Part shown: piece after piece, positions 18,732-26,733 of the stretch
How the letters are laid out: the number at the start of each line of letters is the position of its first letter
Position numbering within the stretch: the stretch's first letter is position 1
IMG/VR virus record: IMGVR_UViG_3300035698_008128
Location: 1-35,842 of that record
From: a virus
Length of the DNA stretch: 35,842 nucleotides
Direction: 5' to 3' (one strand)
Program-made: the position numbers and the translations under genes
Notes under the pieces: generated by a model
Seen by the model: only the letters and a program-made list of their open reading frames with translations
What the model was told of the DNA's origin: nothing
The model's database searches: none

Positions 18732-19140
18732 GGGGGGATGGCCTCTCTGCTTCTAAATAGAAATTCATATCATCTATTCTGGTTTTTACCAGGTGGAAGT
18801 TGGCCCGCTGGATTATTCTCCAGGTTTCCTCATGGCTTGAGATAGAGCTATTTCCATTATAAAGAATATTGTTAATTTGGTGATAAGTATAGTGACCATT
18901 GAATAGTTGTCGGCTAAAAACATTAAGGTCTATACCACTAACATATAGCTTCCCTTTATAGCGAACCTTAGATAGGGCCCTTGCCAATACAAAGTCCCTA
19001 TTTCTTACCTTATCCAAGGTGTCGCCCAAGTTGACTTCTGTGCAGCTAGAAGGCTCTATACTGTCTATATTATCTGGGTGAACCAGAACGACCTCAGGGT
19101 CCTGCGTGGGCGGATTGTCCACTGTTATATGAATTCTCAT
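18724..19140 (-). CDS. Truncated SAM-methyltransferase-like protein, 138 aa
   Basis: Resembles the C-terminal half of a class I methyltransferase: SCTEVNLGDTLDKV (about 32-45), a helix, then KGKLYVSGIDLNVFSRQLF (about 63-81), and a final pair of strands FHLVKTRI..MNFYLEAERP. The glycine-rich SAM-binding loop that should come first is missing, and only a short strand with VVLVHPDN precedes. Similar short forms occur in phage glycosyltransferase clusters. It may be a non-catalytic partner or use another protein for SAM binding. ATGA overlap with the preceding gene. Confidence 0.55.
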   Translation of the reverse strand: MRIHITVDNPPTQDPEVVLVHPDNIDSIEPSSCTEVNLGDTLDKVRNRDFVLARALSKVRYKGKLYVSGIDLNVFSRQLFNGHYTYHQINNILYNGNSSISSHEETWRIIQRANFHLVKTRIDDMNFYLEAERPSPHE

Positions 19141-20054
19141 CTAACGTATACCTCCTTTGCTTTGTTTTCTAGTTTGTCTTTCCACAATTTGACGGATAGG
19201 TCATAGTCGCAATTTGCAATGGCATATTTCTTTGCTGCCTGACCTCTTATCTTCCATTCTTCAGCGATAATATCGTTGATATGGGGTGTAAATTTAGATA
19301 TGCTATTAGAGAGGTAGGCGAAAGTAGAATCAAAAATTCTTGAGTTAATGCCATTATCGTTTGACACAATAGAGCAGCCGCACATCATAGCCATTAGGGC
19401 TGGACGAGAGATTCCAGAACTAGTAGACAGGTTTATAAATATCTTTGTCCTTAGCAGTCTCTCTCGAAGGTCTTCATTTGAAATAGCCTCCGAGAGCCCA
19501 GGGTTGTTTCCCCAAATCTCCGTAGTGAAATTCATGTTCTTGATATGTTGTAATACACCATAGTCCTGCTGAATAAAGCTTCCACAAATCAAAATATCTA
19601 TATCTCGTTCTTGTTCAACGTCGCCGCAATCTTTGATACCATAGGGAATTACATCTCCTGACCATCCGCAACTATTTTTTAGGGCTTGGTGAACAAAGAC
19701 ACTCTCTACTGAAGGTTGCTTTATTTTGGTCTCTAAGTGTTGGACACCCAATATAGGGATGTGAAAGGTTTGACTGGCAACCGAAGCCTTACCATAATGA
19801 CTTTCTAGATGGTTATACATTACCAAATCAAACACTAGGCTGGGGTCTAAGTCGGTCCCCTTACTTGGGACATACTTGAGATTGGGATTTCTTTCCCCTG
19901 GCACGACAAAGGATTCTTCTGCCCCATATATATTGTGGCCAGTATCGACCAGAAGATTTTCAAATTCGCCGTCGAAAAAGAAGCAGAGGATATTTAACTT
20001 GTCTCTGTCGTCTAGTGCCGCCCTTAAAATATTACTTATTGGTGTTAAGCTCAT
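19137..20054 (-). CDS. GT-B glycosyltransferase, 305 aa
   Basis: N-terminal Rossmann-like domain (NILCFFFDGEFENLL near 20-34; DLVMYNHLESH near 76), hinge near SGDVIPYGIKD (about 132), C-terminal domain with IDILICGSFIQQDYGVL and the nucleotide-sugar site LSTSSGISRPALMAMMCGCSIVS (about 210-232). The usual first acidic residue of the E-x7-E motif is replaced by Ser, so catalysis may be altered. It overlaps the preceding GT4 gene by 23 bases and has AAGGG 6 bases before its ATG. Confidence 0.75.
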   Translation of the reverse strand: MSLTPISNILRAALDDRDKLNILCFFFDGEFENLLVDTGHNIYGAEESFVVPGERNPNLKYVPSKGTDLDPSLVFDLVMYNHLESHYGKASVASQTFHIPILGVQHLETKIKQPSVESVFVHQALKNSCGWSGDVIPYGIKDCGDVEQERDIDILICGSFIQQDYGVLQHIKNMNFTTEIWGNNPGLSEAISNEDLRERLLRTKIFINLSTSSGISRPALMAMMCGCSIVSNDNGINSRIFDSTFAYLSNSISKFTPHINDIIAEEWKIRGQAAKKYAIANCDYDLSVKLWKDKLENKAKEVYVR

Positions 20055-21162
20055 TGATAGCCCTTTCCATATTCTTTCCTATTGTTTCGTAGGAGAAGTT
20101 ATCCAGGGCGTACTTCTTCCCAAGTTCTTGCATCTTACCCTTTTCTTCTGGTCCCTGCTCATACGCAGCCCTCATAGCTTTTCCTAGTGCTAAGATATCA
20201 ATCTCTGACCAAATTTCCCTGCCCGTATATATAGTGGGAAGTGGCCAACTAGAACTGTCTACGGGAACTTCATTAGATGGAACCCTCCACCCCTTCTCAT
20301 TGTCTACGAAATCTACCATACCCGTATTGTCAGTTACTATGGGAGTATTTCCAAATCCCATTGCGTCAACAGCGGGTCTACAAAGAGCTTCTCCACGAGA
20401 TGGCATAACGAAGCAATCACACGCACTATGTAATGCATACATTTCTTCATCAGTAAGCCTATGGGTAATCAATAGCTCTGACTTATACATCTTTGTATTA
20501 TCGTATATCCTAAGTCTTTTTTTAATTGAACTCACATGGTTGATAATTGAGTTGCTAAGTTCCTGGGGTTCCACACCCCCTTGATTAGTCTTAATGATTA
20601 GGTTAACGGGCTCACTTCTATGGAACTCAATATGGAAGGCTTTTATCAGGGCGTCTAGGTTCTTCCTGGGAATGAACTCCCCTATGAAGTAGAAGTTGAA
20701 AGTATCCTTAGGTACACCAGGAAATGGCCCCCACTCCTTAGTAAACGGTAGGGTATCCACAGGTTCAGATATGTTCCAGGTAGGGGGCCACACCTTCGAT
20801 TTATCAAGAGTGTTCTTCTCCCATAAGGAAGGAACCATGATACCGTCCATTATTTTGGTATAGTCCCACCAGGGATTCTTATGGAAGTTTCCCGTCTCTA
20901 ACGTGAAAAGACCTATACTGGGAATACCCCTCTTCTCAAAGAGATGTGGTAGTACCTTTTGGATAACTACGTCATAGCTCTTATAATGGGCCCCTTCCAA
21001 TTCCTGTAGTTCTTCACTTATCTCAGGCGCCAATGACCTGCCCATATATATAGGTCTAATGCTGAGGTTATGCCCCAATGTATTCAGGGCCCTGACGAAA
21101 TCTCTCGCGGCTAAGCCCCACCCATCATTCTGTCTGTATGGCCCTATAAACAATATGTTCAT
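20032..21162 (-). CDS. Glycosyltransferase family 4, 376 aa
   Basis: Full-length GT-B enzyme of the GT4 type. N-terminus MNILFIGPYRQNDGWGLAARDF has the Gly-rich acceptor loop; the second domain begins near FNFYFIGEFIPRKNLDALIKAF (about 149-170); the donor site SRGEALCRPAVDAMGFGNTPIV has the E-x7-D form of the family motif (about 265-285). Length and motif order are normal for GT4. ATGA overlap with the upstream GT gene. Probably transfers a sugar from an NDP donor; the acceptor (virion protein, host glycan, DNA base) cannot be told. Confidence 0.88.
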   Translation of the reverse strand: MNILFIGPYRQNDGWGLAARDFVRALNTLGHNLSIRPIYMGRSLAPEISEELQELEGAHYKSYDVVIQKVLPHLFEKRGIPSIGLFTLETGNFHKNPWWDYTKIMDGIMVPSLWEKNTLDKSKVWPPTWNISEPVDTLPFTKEWGPFPGVPKDTFNFYFIGEFIPRKNLDALIKAFHIEFHRSEPVNLIIKTNQGGVEPQELSNSIINHVSSIKKRLRIYDNTKMYKSELLITHRLTDEEMYALHSACDCFVMPSRGEALCRPAVDAMGFGNTPIVTDNTGMVDFVDNEKGWRVPSNEVPVDSSSWPLPTIYTGREIWSEIDILALGKAMRAAYEQGPEEKGKMQELGKKYALDNFSYETIGKNMERAINELNTNK

Positions 21163-22820
21163 TCGTTAGCCGCCTTAATAAAGTCCTCTTCGATAAAGGC
21201 TAGCTGACCCATTCTAACCTGGTTAATCATATTAAATGTGTCCACCTTATTTTTAGCAGAAAGGAAAATCTCTTCTCTTTTTACTTCCACGTACTTAGAA
21301 CCAACTCGCCTAACCCCATAGTTGAGAGCCTTGGTTAATTCCATAGGATAGTGACCGTAAAGCAGGTCTGGACGACGTAGAACGTCTGAGACTATCCAAG
21401 ATGCAAACTCATCATTTGAAAGACCATCAGTAAACTCTGGTAGGGCGTTAGGTGGGGCCACCAAGCTCATAGGTTCGTCCCATTTACCCTGGGAGCCCGT
21501 AAGCTCTATGGAGTCAAAATGGTTCTCCCAGATTTTCGCCACCGTATCCCAATTATAGTGGTCAACAGCACATTTTCTTGCTGCATAACCCTGCTTCGCT
21601 CTTACGGGAGCTGGTTTAGAAAAGAACTTAAAGAGCTGTTCAGAAGTAAAGTCGTTGTTGGGGTAGACCCTATAGGCCCCTGTCTCTAATTCCAAAAACT
21701 TTTTTTGTGGAGGTATAAGAGTCCCACCAGACTTTTGCCCTACCTCGCTCATAGCACTATAGTCCACTGTGAATATGGGCACACCACAAGCTATGGCTTC
21801 TACGGCAGGCATTCCTGCACCCTCACAAGTGGCGTATTGTATATATCCGTCAAACAAATTATAGATATTTGCTAGCTCTTGACGACTCAACCCTTTGGCT
21901 GTACTAGGAAGCATGGCTGACACGTAACCGCAATTCTTACAGACTGTCCTGGCATCCTGAAAGAATGAGGGAAAATAAGTATTACAGTTCTTACAGATAT
22001 AGGTAAATATTACCTTGTGAGATAGGCCATGCTCCTTAAGAAGGACGGGGATGTTCCATCCATTGTCAGGATATCCTGTGTGAGCATACAGATAGGTCTT
22101 CTCAGCTATGTCTGACCTCTTTTTTTCTATACATATCTCTAGAAATCTAGCGAAGGCTGCAAAAAGGTCAGGGTACAACTTACGCCTTTGATTACGCATA
22201 ACCGTACCTAATACGTTTACGTCTCCTTCTAAGCCCACCTTATCTCTATGGGCCTGTTTATCCTTAAAGGGGTGGAACACATCTAGGTCTACACCAGGGA
22301 AGGCTACTCCACACAGGTTGATTTTCCCCCCTCCTTCTTTCCTCAAGACTTCTTGACCCCAATCTGAATATGTCAGTACGGAGTCTGCCTTAATGAAACC
22401 ATCTATCCAATCATTACTTTGGGGGGCGGAATCAACAGTGGGCATGATGGCCCAGTGAAAGAATTGTCGTAGAGGGCTATCGTTCTGGTACAGGAAACAC
22501 CAAGGGTCCCTTATGTCATAAACACAATCTGGCTTAAAGTCCATCAGAACCTGGTCAAATCTCCAGGACCCAAATACTCCGTCTGGTCTCTTGTGCATCT
22601 TATCATAGCGAGGGTCATCTGCTGACACCGCATTAGCATACCGTTTCCACGGCATGGGATTTTGTCTGAGACTATCTATAGATGAGAAGCTGGCAAATTC
22701 CGCCAGTTCATATTTGCCTGTTTGGTGTAGTCTGGATAGGAGTTCCTTCCCATAGGTTCCGTACCCGGTCAATAAATGGCTACCCTCGTTCACCATTAAG
22801 ATTCTTTTTTTAGCTGGCAT
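21159..22820 (-). CDS. Glycosyltransferase family 4 with internal zinc ribbon, 553 aa
   Basis: GT4 signature: N-terminal ILMVNEGSHLLTGYGTYGKE, hinge near GVAFPGVDLDVFHPF (about 182), and donor site CEGAGMPAVEAIACGVP with an intact E-x7-E (about 337-345). Between the two core motifs of the second domain is an insertion with two CxxC pairs (CKNC...CKNCG, about 277-299), a zinc ribbon not usual in GT4. The last ~120 residues form an extension with SNDEFASWIVSDVLRRPDLL and KYVEVKREEIF of unknown role. It overlaps the sigma factor gene by 11 bases, so the glycosylation cassette is directly coupled to it. Confidence 0.87.
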   Translation of the reverse strand: MPAKKRILMVNEGSHLLTGYGTYGKELLSRLHQTGKYELAEFASFSSIDSLRQNPMPWKRYANAVSADDPRYDKMHKRPDGVFGSWRFDQVLMDFKPDCVYDIRDPWCFLYQNDSPLRQFFHWAIMPTVDSAPQSNDWIDGFIKADSVLTYSDWGQEVLRKEGGGKINLCGVAFPGVDLDVFHPFKDKQAHRDKVGLEGDVNVLGTVMRNQRRKLYPDLFAAFARFLEICIEKKRSDIAEKTYLYAHTGYPDNGWNIPVLLKEHGLSHKVIFTYICKNCNTYFPSFFQDARTVCKNCGYVSAMLPSTAKGLSRQELANIYNLFDGYIQYATCEGAGMPAVEAIACGVPIFTVDYSAMSEVGQKSGGTLIPPQKKFLELETGAYRVYPNNDFTSEQLFKFFSKPAPVRAKQGYAARKCAVDHYNWDTVAKIWENHFDSIELTGSQGKWDEPMSLVAPPNALPEFTDGLSNDEFASWIVSDVLRRPDLLYGHYPMELTKALNYGVRRVGSKYVEVKREEIFLSAKNKVDTFNMINQVRMGQLAFIEEDFIKAANE

Positions 22821-23316
22821 TTCTAATTTTTTCCATCGCTGAATGGAACAGTTTGGTAGCCCACAATCTTGAACGCCCCCCCAAACTACTTCCTATTTCC
22901 TTAAAAGTGTATCCCTGGTTACGCATATCCACTATGGTATATTCAAACTTCGAGAGTGTCTCAGGTAGCAATTCTGTCAAATCATTAGTCTGTAAGTTGG
23001 AAGCTCGCCTACGTGCAGTTGCTAAACAATGGTTTTGAACGGCTTCGCTCTTAAGGAGCTTTTGATACTTACGACTCTTATCTATATAGCGGATAACTTC
23101 CCACTTAATGTAGTTATAGGCTAGATAGGAGAACTTGGATTTGACGGGGTCATGGTTAACAATAGCTTTCCATAAGCCAATCATCCCCACCTGAATGTAC
23201 TCTTCGAACTCTGTTTGATTTGGTGGCCTCAGAGAAGAAACAACGGAGACGACTAGCCCGGTATTGCCCAAGACTAGTCTCTCCATTTGTTGTGGACTGT
23301 GTTTAGACACACTCAT
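22810..23316 (-). CDS. Phage RNA polymerase sigma factor (sigma-70 family, regions 2 and 4)
   Basis: 168 residues. Region 2: EEYIQVGMIGLWKAI (about 38-52), then FSYLAYNYIKWEVIRYI (62-78), which contain core-binding and -10 recognition helices. Region 4: YTIVDMRNQGYTFKEIGSSL (126-145) and the recognition helix RSRLWATKLFHSAMEKIR. Regions 1 and 3 are lacking, as in alternative sigma factors of the ECF/sporulation size class. It would redirect host RNA polymerase to phage promoters, probably late ones. It overlaps ssb by one base (TAATG) and is followed directly by glycosyltransferase genes. Region-specific residues support function; its promoters were not identified. Confidence 0.88.
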   Translation of the reverse strand: MSVSKHSPQQMERLVLGNTGLVVSVVSSLRPPNQTEFEEYIQVGMIGLWKAIVNHDPVKSKFSYLAYNYIKWEVIRYIDKSRKYQKLLKSEAVQNHCLATARRRASNLQTNDLTELLPETLSKFEYTIVDMRNQGYTFKEIGSSLGGRSRLWATKLFHSAMEKIRNAS

Positions 23317-23759
23317 TAGAACGGGATGTCTTCCCCATCGTCATCTACTTCGACTGGCAGGCTTTTCGCTTTCGAGGTGACCAGTTCAGGTTCCTCTTCA
23401 GACGCATCGTCTCCCCCATCATATCCTCCAGTAGAACGATAGAGCTTATCAAATCTCTCTACCCTAACCTTCAGTCTAGAGCGAGTTTGACCGTCCTGTT
23501 CCCAGGTCTCCTGCTCCAGCGACCCATTAATTAGTACGGGGTCTCCCTTAGAGAGGATTCGCCCAATAGTGGTAGCACCAGAGTCCCACGCCTCACAAGA
23601 TATAAAGGTCGTCTTCTTATCCTTTGTTCCATCTGCTTTTGTAAAGTATCGAGAAACAGCAACTGTAAAATTGGCTACCGAAGTAGTCCCATTCTTTGAG
23701 TTAATCTCTCGAACATCGGGGTCTCTCGTCAAATTTCCTTTTAGAACTATAATGTTCAT
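23316..23759 (-). CDS. ssb: Single-stranded DNA-binding protein
   Basis: OB-fold SSB of bacterial type, 147 residues. Seen: MNIIVLKGNLTRDPDVREI at the start, VANFTVAVSRYF, TTFISCEAWDSGATTI, LINGSLEQETWEQDG, then a Gly/Asp-rich linker and the acidic tip DDDGEDIPF that docks partner proteins. The ATG at 23759 is chosen over one 14 codons upstream because it begins the OB fold and has GGAGG 6 bases away. It is the first gene after the promoter at 23806-23833. It protects single strands at the fork and recruits phage replication proteins. Confidence 0.96.
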   Translation of the reverse strand: MNIIVLKGNLTRDPDVREINSKNGTTSVANFTVAVSRYFTKADGTKDKKTTFISCEAWDSGATTIGRILSKGDPVLINGSLEQETWEQDGQTRSRLKVRVERFDKLYRSTGGYDGGDDASEEEPELVTSKAKSLPVEVDDDGEDIPF

Positions 23760-23765
23760 CTTCTT

Positions 23766-23770
23766 CCTCC
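23766..23770 (-). promoter_or_regulatory. Ribosome binding site of ssb
   Basis: GGAGG on the minus strand, 6 bases before the ATG at 23759. It is the strongest Shine-Dalgarno match noticed in this half of the window and decides the ssb start. Confidence 0.85.
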
Positions 23771-23805
23771 AAGTTACACAAACAAAAATCAAAACTAACA
23801 ATACT

Positions 23806-23833
23806 ATTGTAGGCGAGACAAGCCTACTGTCAA
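23806..23833 (-). promoter_or_regulatory. Sigma70-type promoter for the ssb-sigma-glycosyltransferase operon
   Basis: On the minus strand: perfect -35 TTGACA (23828-23833), 16-base spacer, -10 TACAAT (23806-23811). Transcription would start near 23799, giving a leader of about 40 bases before ssb. It lies in the only gap of note (23760-23852) in the minus-strand coding block. The match suggests recognition by the host housekeeping sigma factor. Confidence 0.85.
23809..23827. promoter_or_regulatory. Operator-like inverted repeat inside the promoter
   Basis: GTAGGC-N7-GCCTAC, perfect 6-base arms, fills the spacer and covers part of the -10. Such a placement would let a dimeric repressor block the promoter. 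No repressor gene is visible in the window. Chance occurrence cannot be excluded. Confidence 0.5.
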
Positions 23834-23852
23834 GGGTCTGTTCGCCCTTTTT

Positions 23853-26729
23853 CTAGATTTGCCATACCTTATTTACAACAAAACTATCCTTTTCTTTACC
23901 TCTTTCTCCACCTAGAATTAGGGTGGCCCCCACATAGATTCTGTCTAGGTTCTCAGACCACGACGCAGGAAACACCACACAGGAATCTACTAGCCCAGAA
24001 TTATCACTAATAGTTAAGAAGGCCATAGACTGACCAGGATTCTTTCCCTTTTTAGTCTTGACCTCTTTGATTGCGTCTACTTTAGCCGCTATCAGAATGC
24101 CATCTTTTCTACTGGCGTTCCCTTTGAATTCAGCACAGGTAGTATTGGCTGCTCCAATATCGCATGAGTCCACAACCGCATAAGTAATGGGGATTCCTAG
24201 TAAGGACTCTTCGACGGAGGCAATCCAAGCGGGAGTATCCTTTAGGGAGTGGGGCGGATTATCAATAAGGTTGAGGGAGCTTTCGACCTTGGCATGTCTA
24301 TTCTTATTTGATGTTCCACCGGCACGCCCCACAGGAGAAGACAAAATCATGTCAAGCAGAAAAGAAAGTGTGACATTATGGAGGGCCCTTTCTTTATAGG
24401 TCTTTGCTACCCAGTCTTGCTCTCTCTTGGAGAGAGTTAGGAAGCTCTCAAAGTCGAAGAGCATATACTGTCTTGATAGGTTAAACCAGTCCAGGGCTCC
24501 TGCCTTAATGAGGGCGGCGATAGCAGTCTTATTGATGTTGGGGGCCAGGAAGACGAGGAAGTCAGACCATGACCAATCGCTTAGGGCTTTTCCACAGGCT
24601 TCCTCGGCAAGGGGAATCTCTTTAAGTAGTTTTACTAGTACGGATGCTCCCACCCCTTTAATATCTACCAGGCCGAAATACACCTTACGATTAATGAGGG
24701 AGAAGTGGGAGTTTAACTTTCTAATGTCTGGGGCGAAAACATAGATACCCATTGACTTAGCGTTATTGACCAACTCCATTACTTCTTCATGGGGCTTAAT
24801 CTTTTCTCCAGAATAATATAAGTAGGAGGTAAAGAAGGCCCTGGGGAAATGGGCTTTGACATACGCAGATAGATAGCTGTTGTTAGCATAACTAACGGCG
24901 TGGGCCTTATTGAACCCATATCTCTGTGACTTTCTAATCCATTCGAAAATCTCTGTTGCTACATCCTTATTCACAATGCCCATCTTGTCACAGCCTGCCA
25001 TGAAGGTGGCTGCAACTTTGCTCATAACATCGGCCTTCTTTTTACCGATAGCTTCTCTAACTACGTCTGCCTCCTGTAGGGAGAAACCGGCAATGTCTCT
25101 AGCTATCTGCATAGCTTGCTCTTGATAGCAATTCTTGACCACTATACCATTAGCTATCACATTATGGTTACTTCTGATACTGACGCTATAGAACTGCTCC
25201 TCCTTATCTGTCTCCGTAATAGATTTAATCTTCATCCACTTAACGTCCCCAAACTTCAAACCTACCCTTTCTGCCATTCTTTGACCGCAAAATCCGCTGG
25301 GCTGGTCTAGAGACCCAATACTAAATGGTCGAGGATACTTAAAGTAACTACGAATAGAAGAGTGGCTGGTCAATATAGCACTTTTTACTTTTGAGCATAA
25401 GTATGTGCCGTAGTTACTATCGTCCTGTAGTCCGCCCTTACCGGCCCAAGACTTGAGCTGTAGGTAGGGTCCAATAAGGTTGACAAATTTCTTAGTATTT
25501 TTTACATGAACATGGGTATTATTAGGGTCGATATAAGTTACGATGCCATCAATAGACAGTAATTTACGGACACCATTAATCACCGCTGGATTGGCAGAAC
25601 AGTAGTGTATTGTGCAGCTATCTCCCTGCGAGGCTTTGCTGATATGGCCATCACTATCCAATAATCCTGCGAGAAACGCCCGTCTATTTTTGTCCGATGT
25701 GATAAACACGAATGGAGGAATAACCTTGTTTAACTTAGTCTTATCTAAACCTAAACTTTCTATCCATAGACGAAACTTCGTCTTTCTATTTCCGGTCCCA
25801 AGCATTTTCCAGTTTGCTAAGTCTGGATGATGAATGCCTATGTAGGTACAAGTCCCATGCACATAAGGGTTCAACCTCAAATTAGAATTTTTCTGTAGCC
25901 AAGCCAGCATAACTTGCTGATGTTCTTCACTTCCAGTCGCGAGCGACTCTCCAGCACACCCGTCCCCCACCAACTGTCCGATAAAATAAGCGGAGTCTAC
26001 ATAACTTGTGATAAATTCGTTAGAGAAACCCTGTGCGCACTTCTTATGATTAAATTGACGGTATGGAATAGCTACTAAGTGGTTATTGCTATATAGATGT
26101 TGAGCTTCTACCCATCCCTCATTAGTAAAGACTTTATGGTCTTTGGTAACTATGACCGAGAACCCATTCGCCAACCTTATTTTTAACCCTTTTTCTTTTC
26201 GCGTAGGAATAACCCTGTCGCAAGTGTCATTTTGAAGCACACACAAGGTCTGTTCGTTTAAGGACTGGGTTCGGTCGCCCTGAACTAGATTCTTTAGCTG
26301 TTTCTCGGAACCGTCCGACATAGATATAAATGAGTCTTCATGGATACACATCTCTCCATATGTTTCGCTCAAAATATGCTCTAGGGCTGGATGAAAATAG
26401 TCAGCAGGCTCAGACCCGTTTTTTCTGTCAATGTAGTGTTGAGTAACAGTTTTTCCATCTCGTACACTCTCTAGACAGCCCGGTCTAATAATACTTAACA
26501 GTGCAGATAGCTGTTCGATACTAGTAGGCTTCAACTGTTTAGCCAACACTTGACCTAACCTGGATTCTAACTGAAATACCCCCTTGGTGTTGCCAGAGCC
26601 AATCAGGTCCCAGGTCGCCTGACAATCCAAGGGGAGATTATCAATGTCAGGGTCGAGGCTAATCTTGATATCTTCCCCGCTGCCCGCGCAGGGAAACTTA
26701 CAAAGGCAGTTTTTAAATTGATAGAACAT
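23853..26729 (-). CDS. dnaE: DNA polymerase III alpha, C-terminal half, interrupted by an intein
   Basis: Carries the fingers, beta/tau-binding and OB regions of a DnaE-type polymerase; palm and PHP are in the separate gene at 28064-29965. Numbered from the ATG at 26729 (958 residues): GVFQLESRLGQVLAKQLKP (about 50-68), LLSIIRPG, SETYGEM just before the intein (128-533), then CYQEQAMQIARDIAGF, REAIGKKKADVM, RYGFNKAHAVSYA, and a C-terminal OB-like part with AAKVDAIKEVKTKKGKNPGQ. After splicing the protein would be about 552 residues. The start at 26729 follows the exonuclease stop by 4 bases; an upstream GTG at 26771 would overlap that gene by 38 bases. To replicate DNA it must pair with the N-terminal half. 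Confidence 0.93.
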   Translation of the reverse strand: MFYQFKNCLCKFPCAGSGEDIKISLDPDIDNLPLDCQATWDLIGSGNTKGVFQLESRLGQVLAKQLKPTSIEQLSALLSIIRPGCLESVRDGKTVTQHYIDRKNGSEPADYFHPALEHILSETYGEMCIHEDSFISMSDGSEKQLKNLVQGDRTQSLNEQTLCVLQNDTCDRVIPTRKEKGLKIRLANGFSVIVTKDHKVFTNEGWVEAQHLYSNNHLVAIPYRQFNHKKCAQGFSNEFITSYVDSAYFIGQLVGDGCAGESLATGSEEHQQVMLAWLQKNSNLRLNPYVHGTCTYIGIHHPDLANWKMLGTGNRKTKFRLWIESLGLDKTKLNKVIPPFVFITSDKNRRAFLAGLLDSDGHISKASQGDSCTIHYCSANPAVINGVRKLLSIDGIVTYIDPNNTHVHVKNTKKFVNLIGPYLQLKSWAGKGGLQDDSNYGTYLCSKVKSAILTSHSSIRSYFKYPRPFSIGSLDQPSGFCGQRMAERVGLKFGDVKWMKIKSITETDKEEQFYSVSIRSNHNVIANGIVVKNCYQEQAMQIARDIAGFSLQEADVVREAIGKKKADVMSKVAATFMAGCDKMGIVNKDVATEIFEWIRKSQRYGFNKAHAVSYANNSYLSAYVKAHFPRAFFTSYLYYSGEKIKPHEEVMELVNNAKSMGIYVFAPDIRKLNSHFSLINRKVYFGLVDIKGVGASVLVKLLKEIPLAEEACGKALSDWSWSDFLVFLAPNINKTAIAALIKAGALDWFNLSRQYMLFDFESFLTLSKREQDWVAKTYKERALHNVTLSFLLDMILSSPVGRAGGTSNKNRHAKVESSLNLIDNPPHSLKDTPAWIASVEESLLGIPITYAVVDSCDIGAANTTCAEFKGNASRKDGILIAAKVDAIKEVKTKKGKNPGQSMAFLTISDNSGLVDSCVVFPASWSENLDRIYVGATLILGGERGKEKDSFVVNKVWQI
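25131..26348 (-). mobile_element. Class 1 intein with LAGLIDADG endonuclease, in polymerase C-half
   Basis: 406-residue in-frame insertion. Seen in intein numbering: Cys1 with HEDSFISMSDGSEKQL (block A), TKDH at 68-71 (block B), YFIGQLVGDGCA (121-132) and FLAGLLDSDGHI (225-236), the two LAGLIDADG helices with their acidic residues kept, FYSVSIRSNHNVIANGIVV (block F), final Asn406, and Cys as the first C-extein residue. The penultimate residue is Lys (KN) instead of the usual His. Removal joins ETYGEM to CYQEQAM, restoring the conserved motif. Boundaries checked at codon level. Confidence 0.93.
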
Positions 26730-26733
26730 AATC

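Noticed and set aside
23760-23801. Longer SSB start 14 codons upstream
   Set aside because: It would begin close to the predicted transcription start, adds a non-family hydrophobic stretch, and bypasses the strong GGAGG site at 23766-23770.
23831-23852. Small hairpin AAGGG/CCCTT after the polymerase C-half
   Set aside because: The T-run lies on the plus-strand side; read in the direction of the genes it has only 5 pairs and no U-run, so it is at best a weak terminator.
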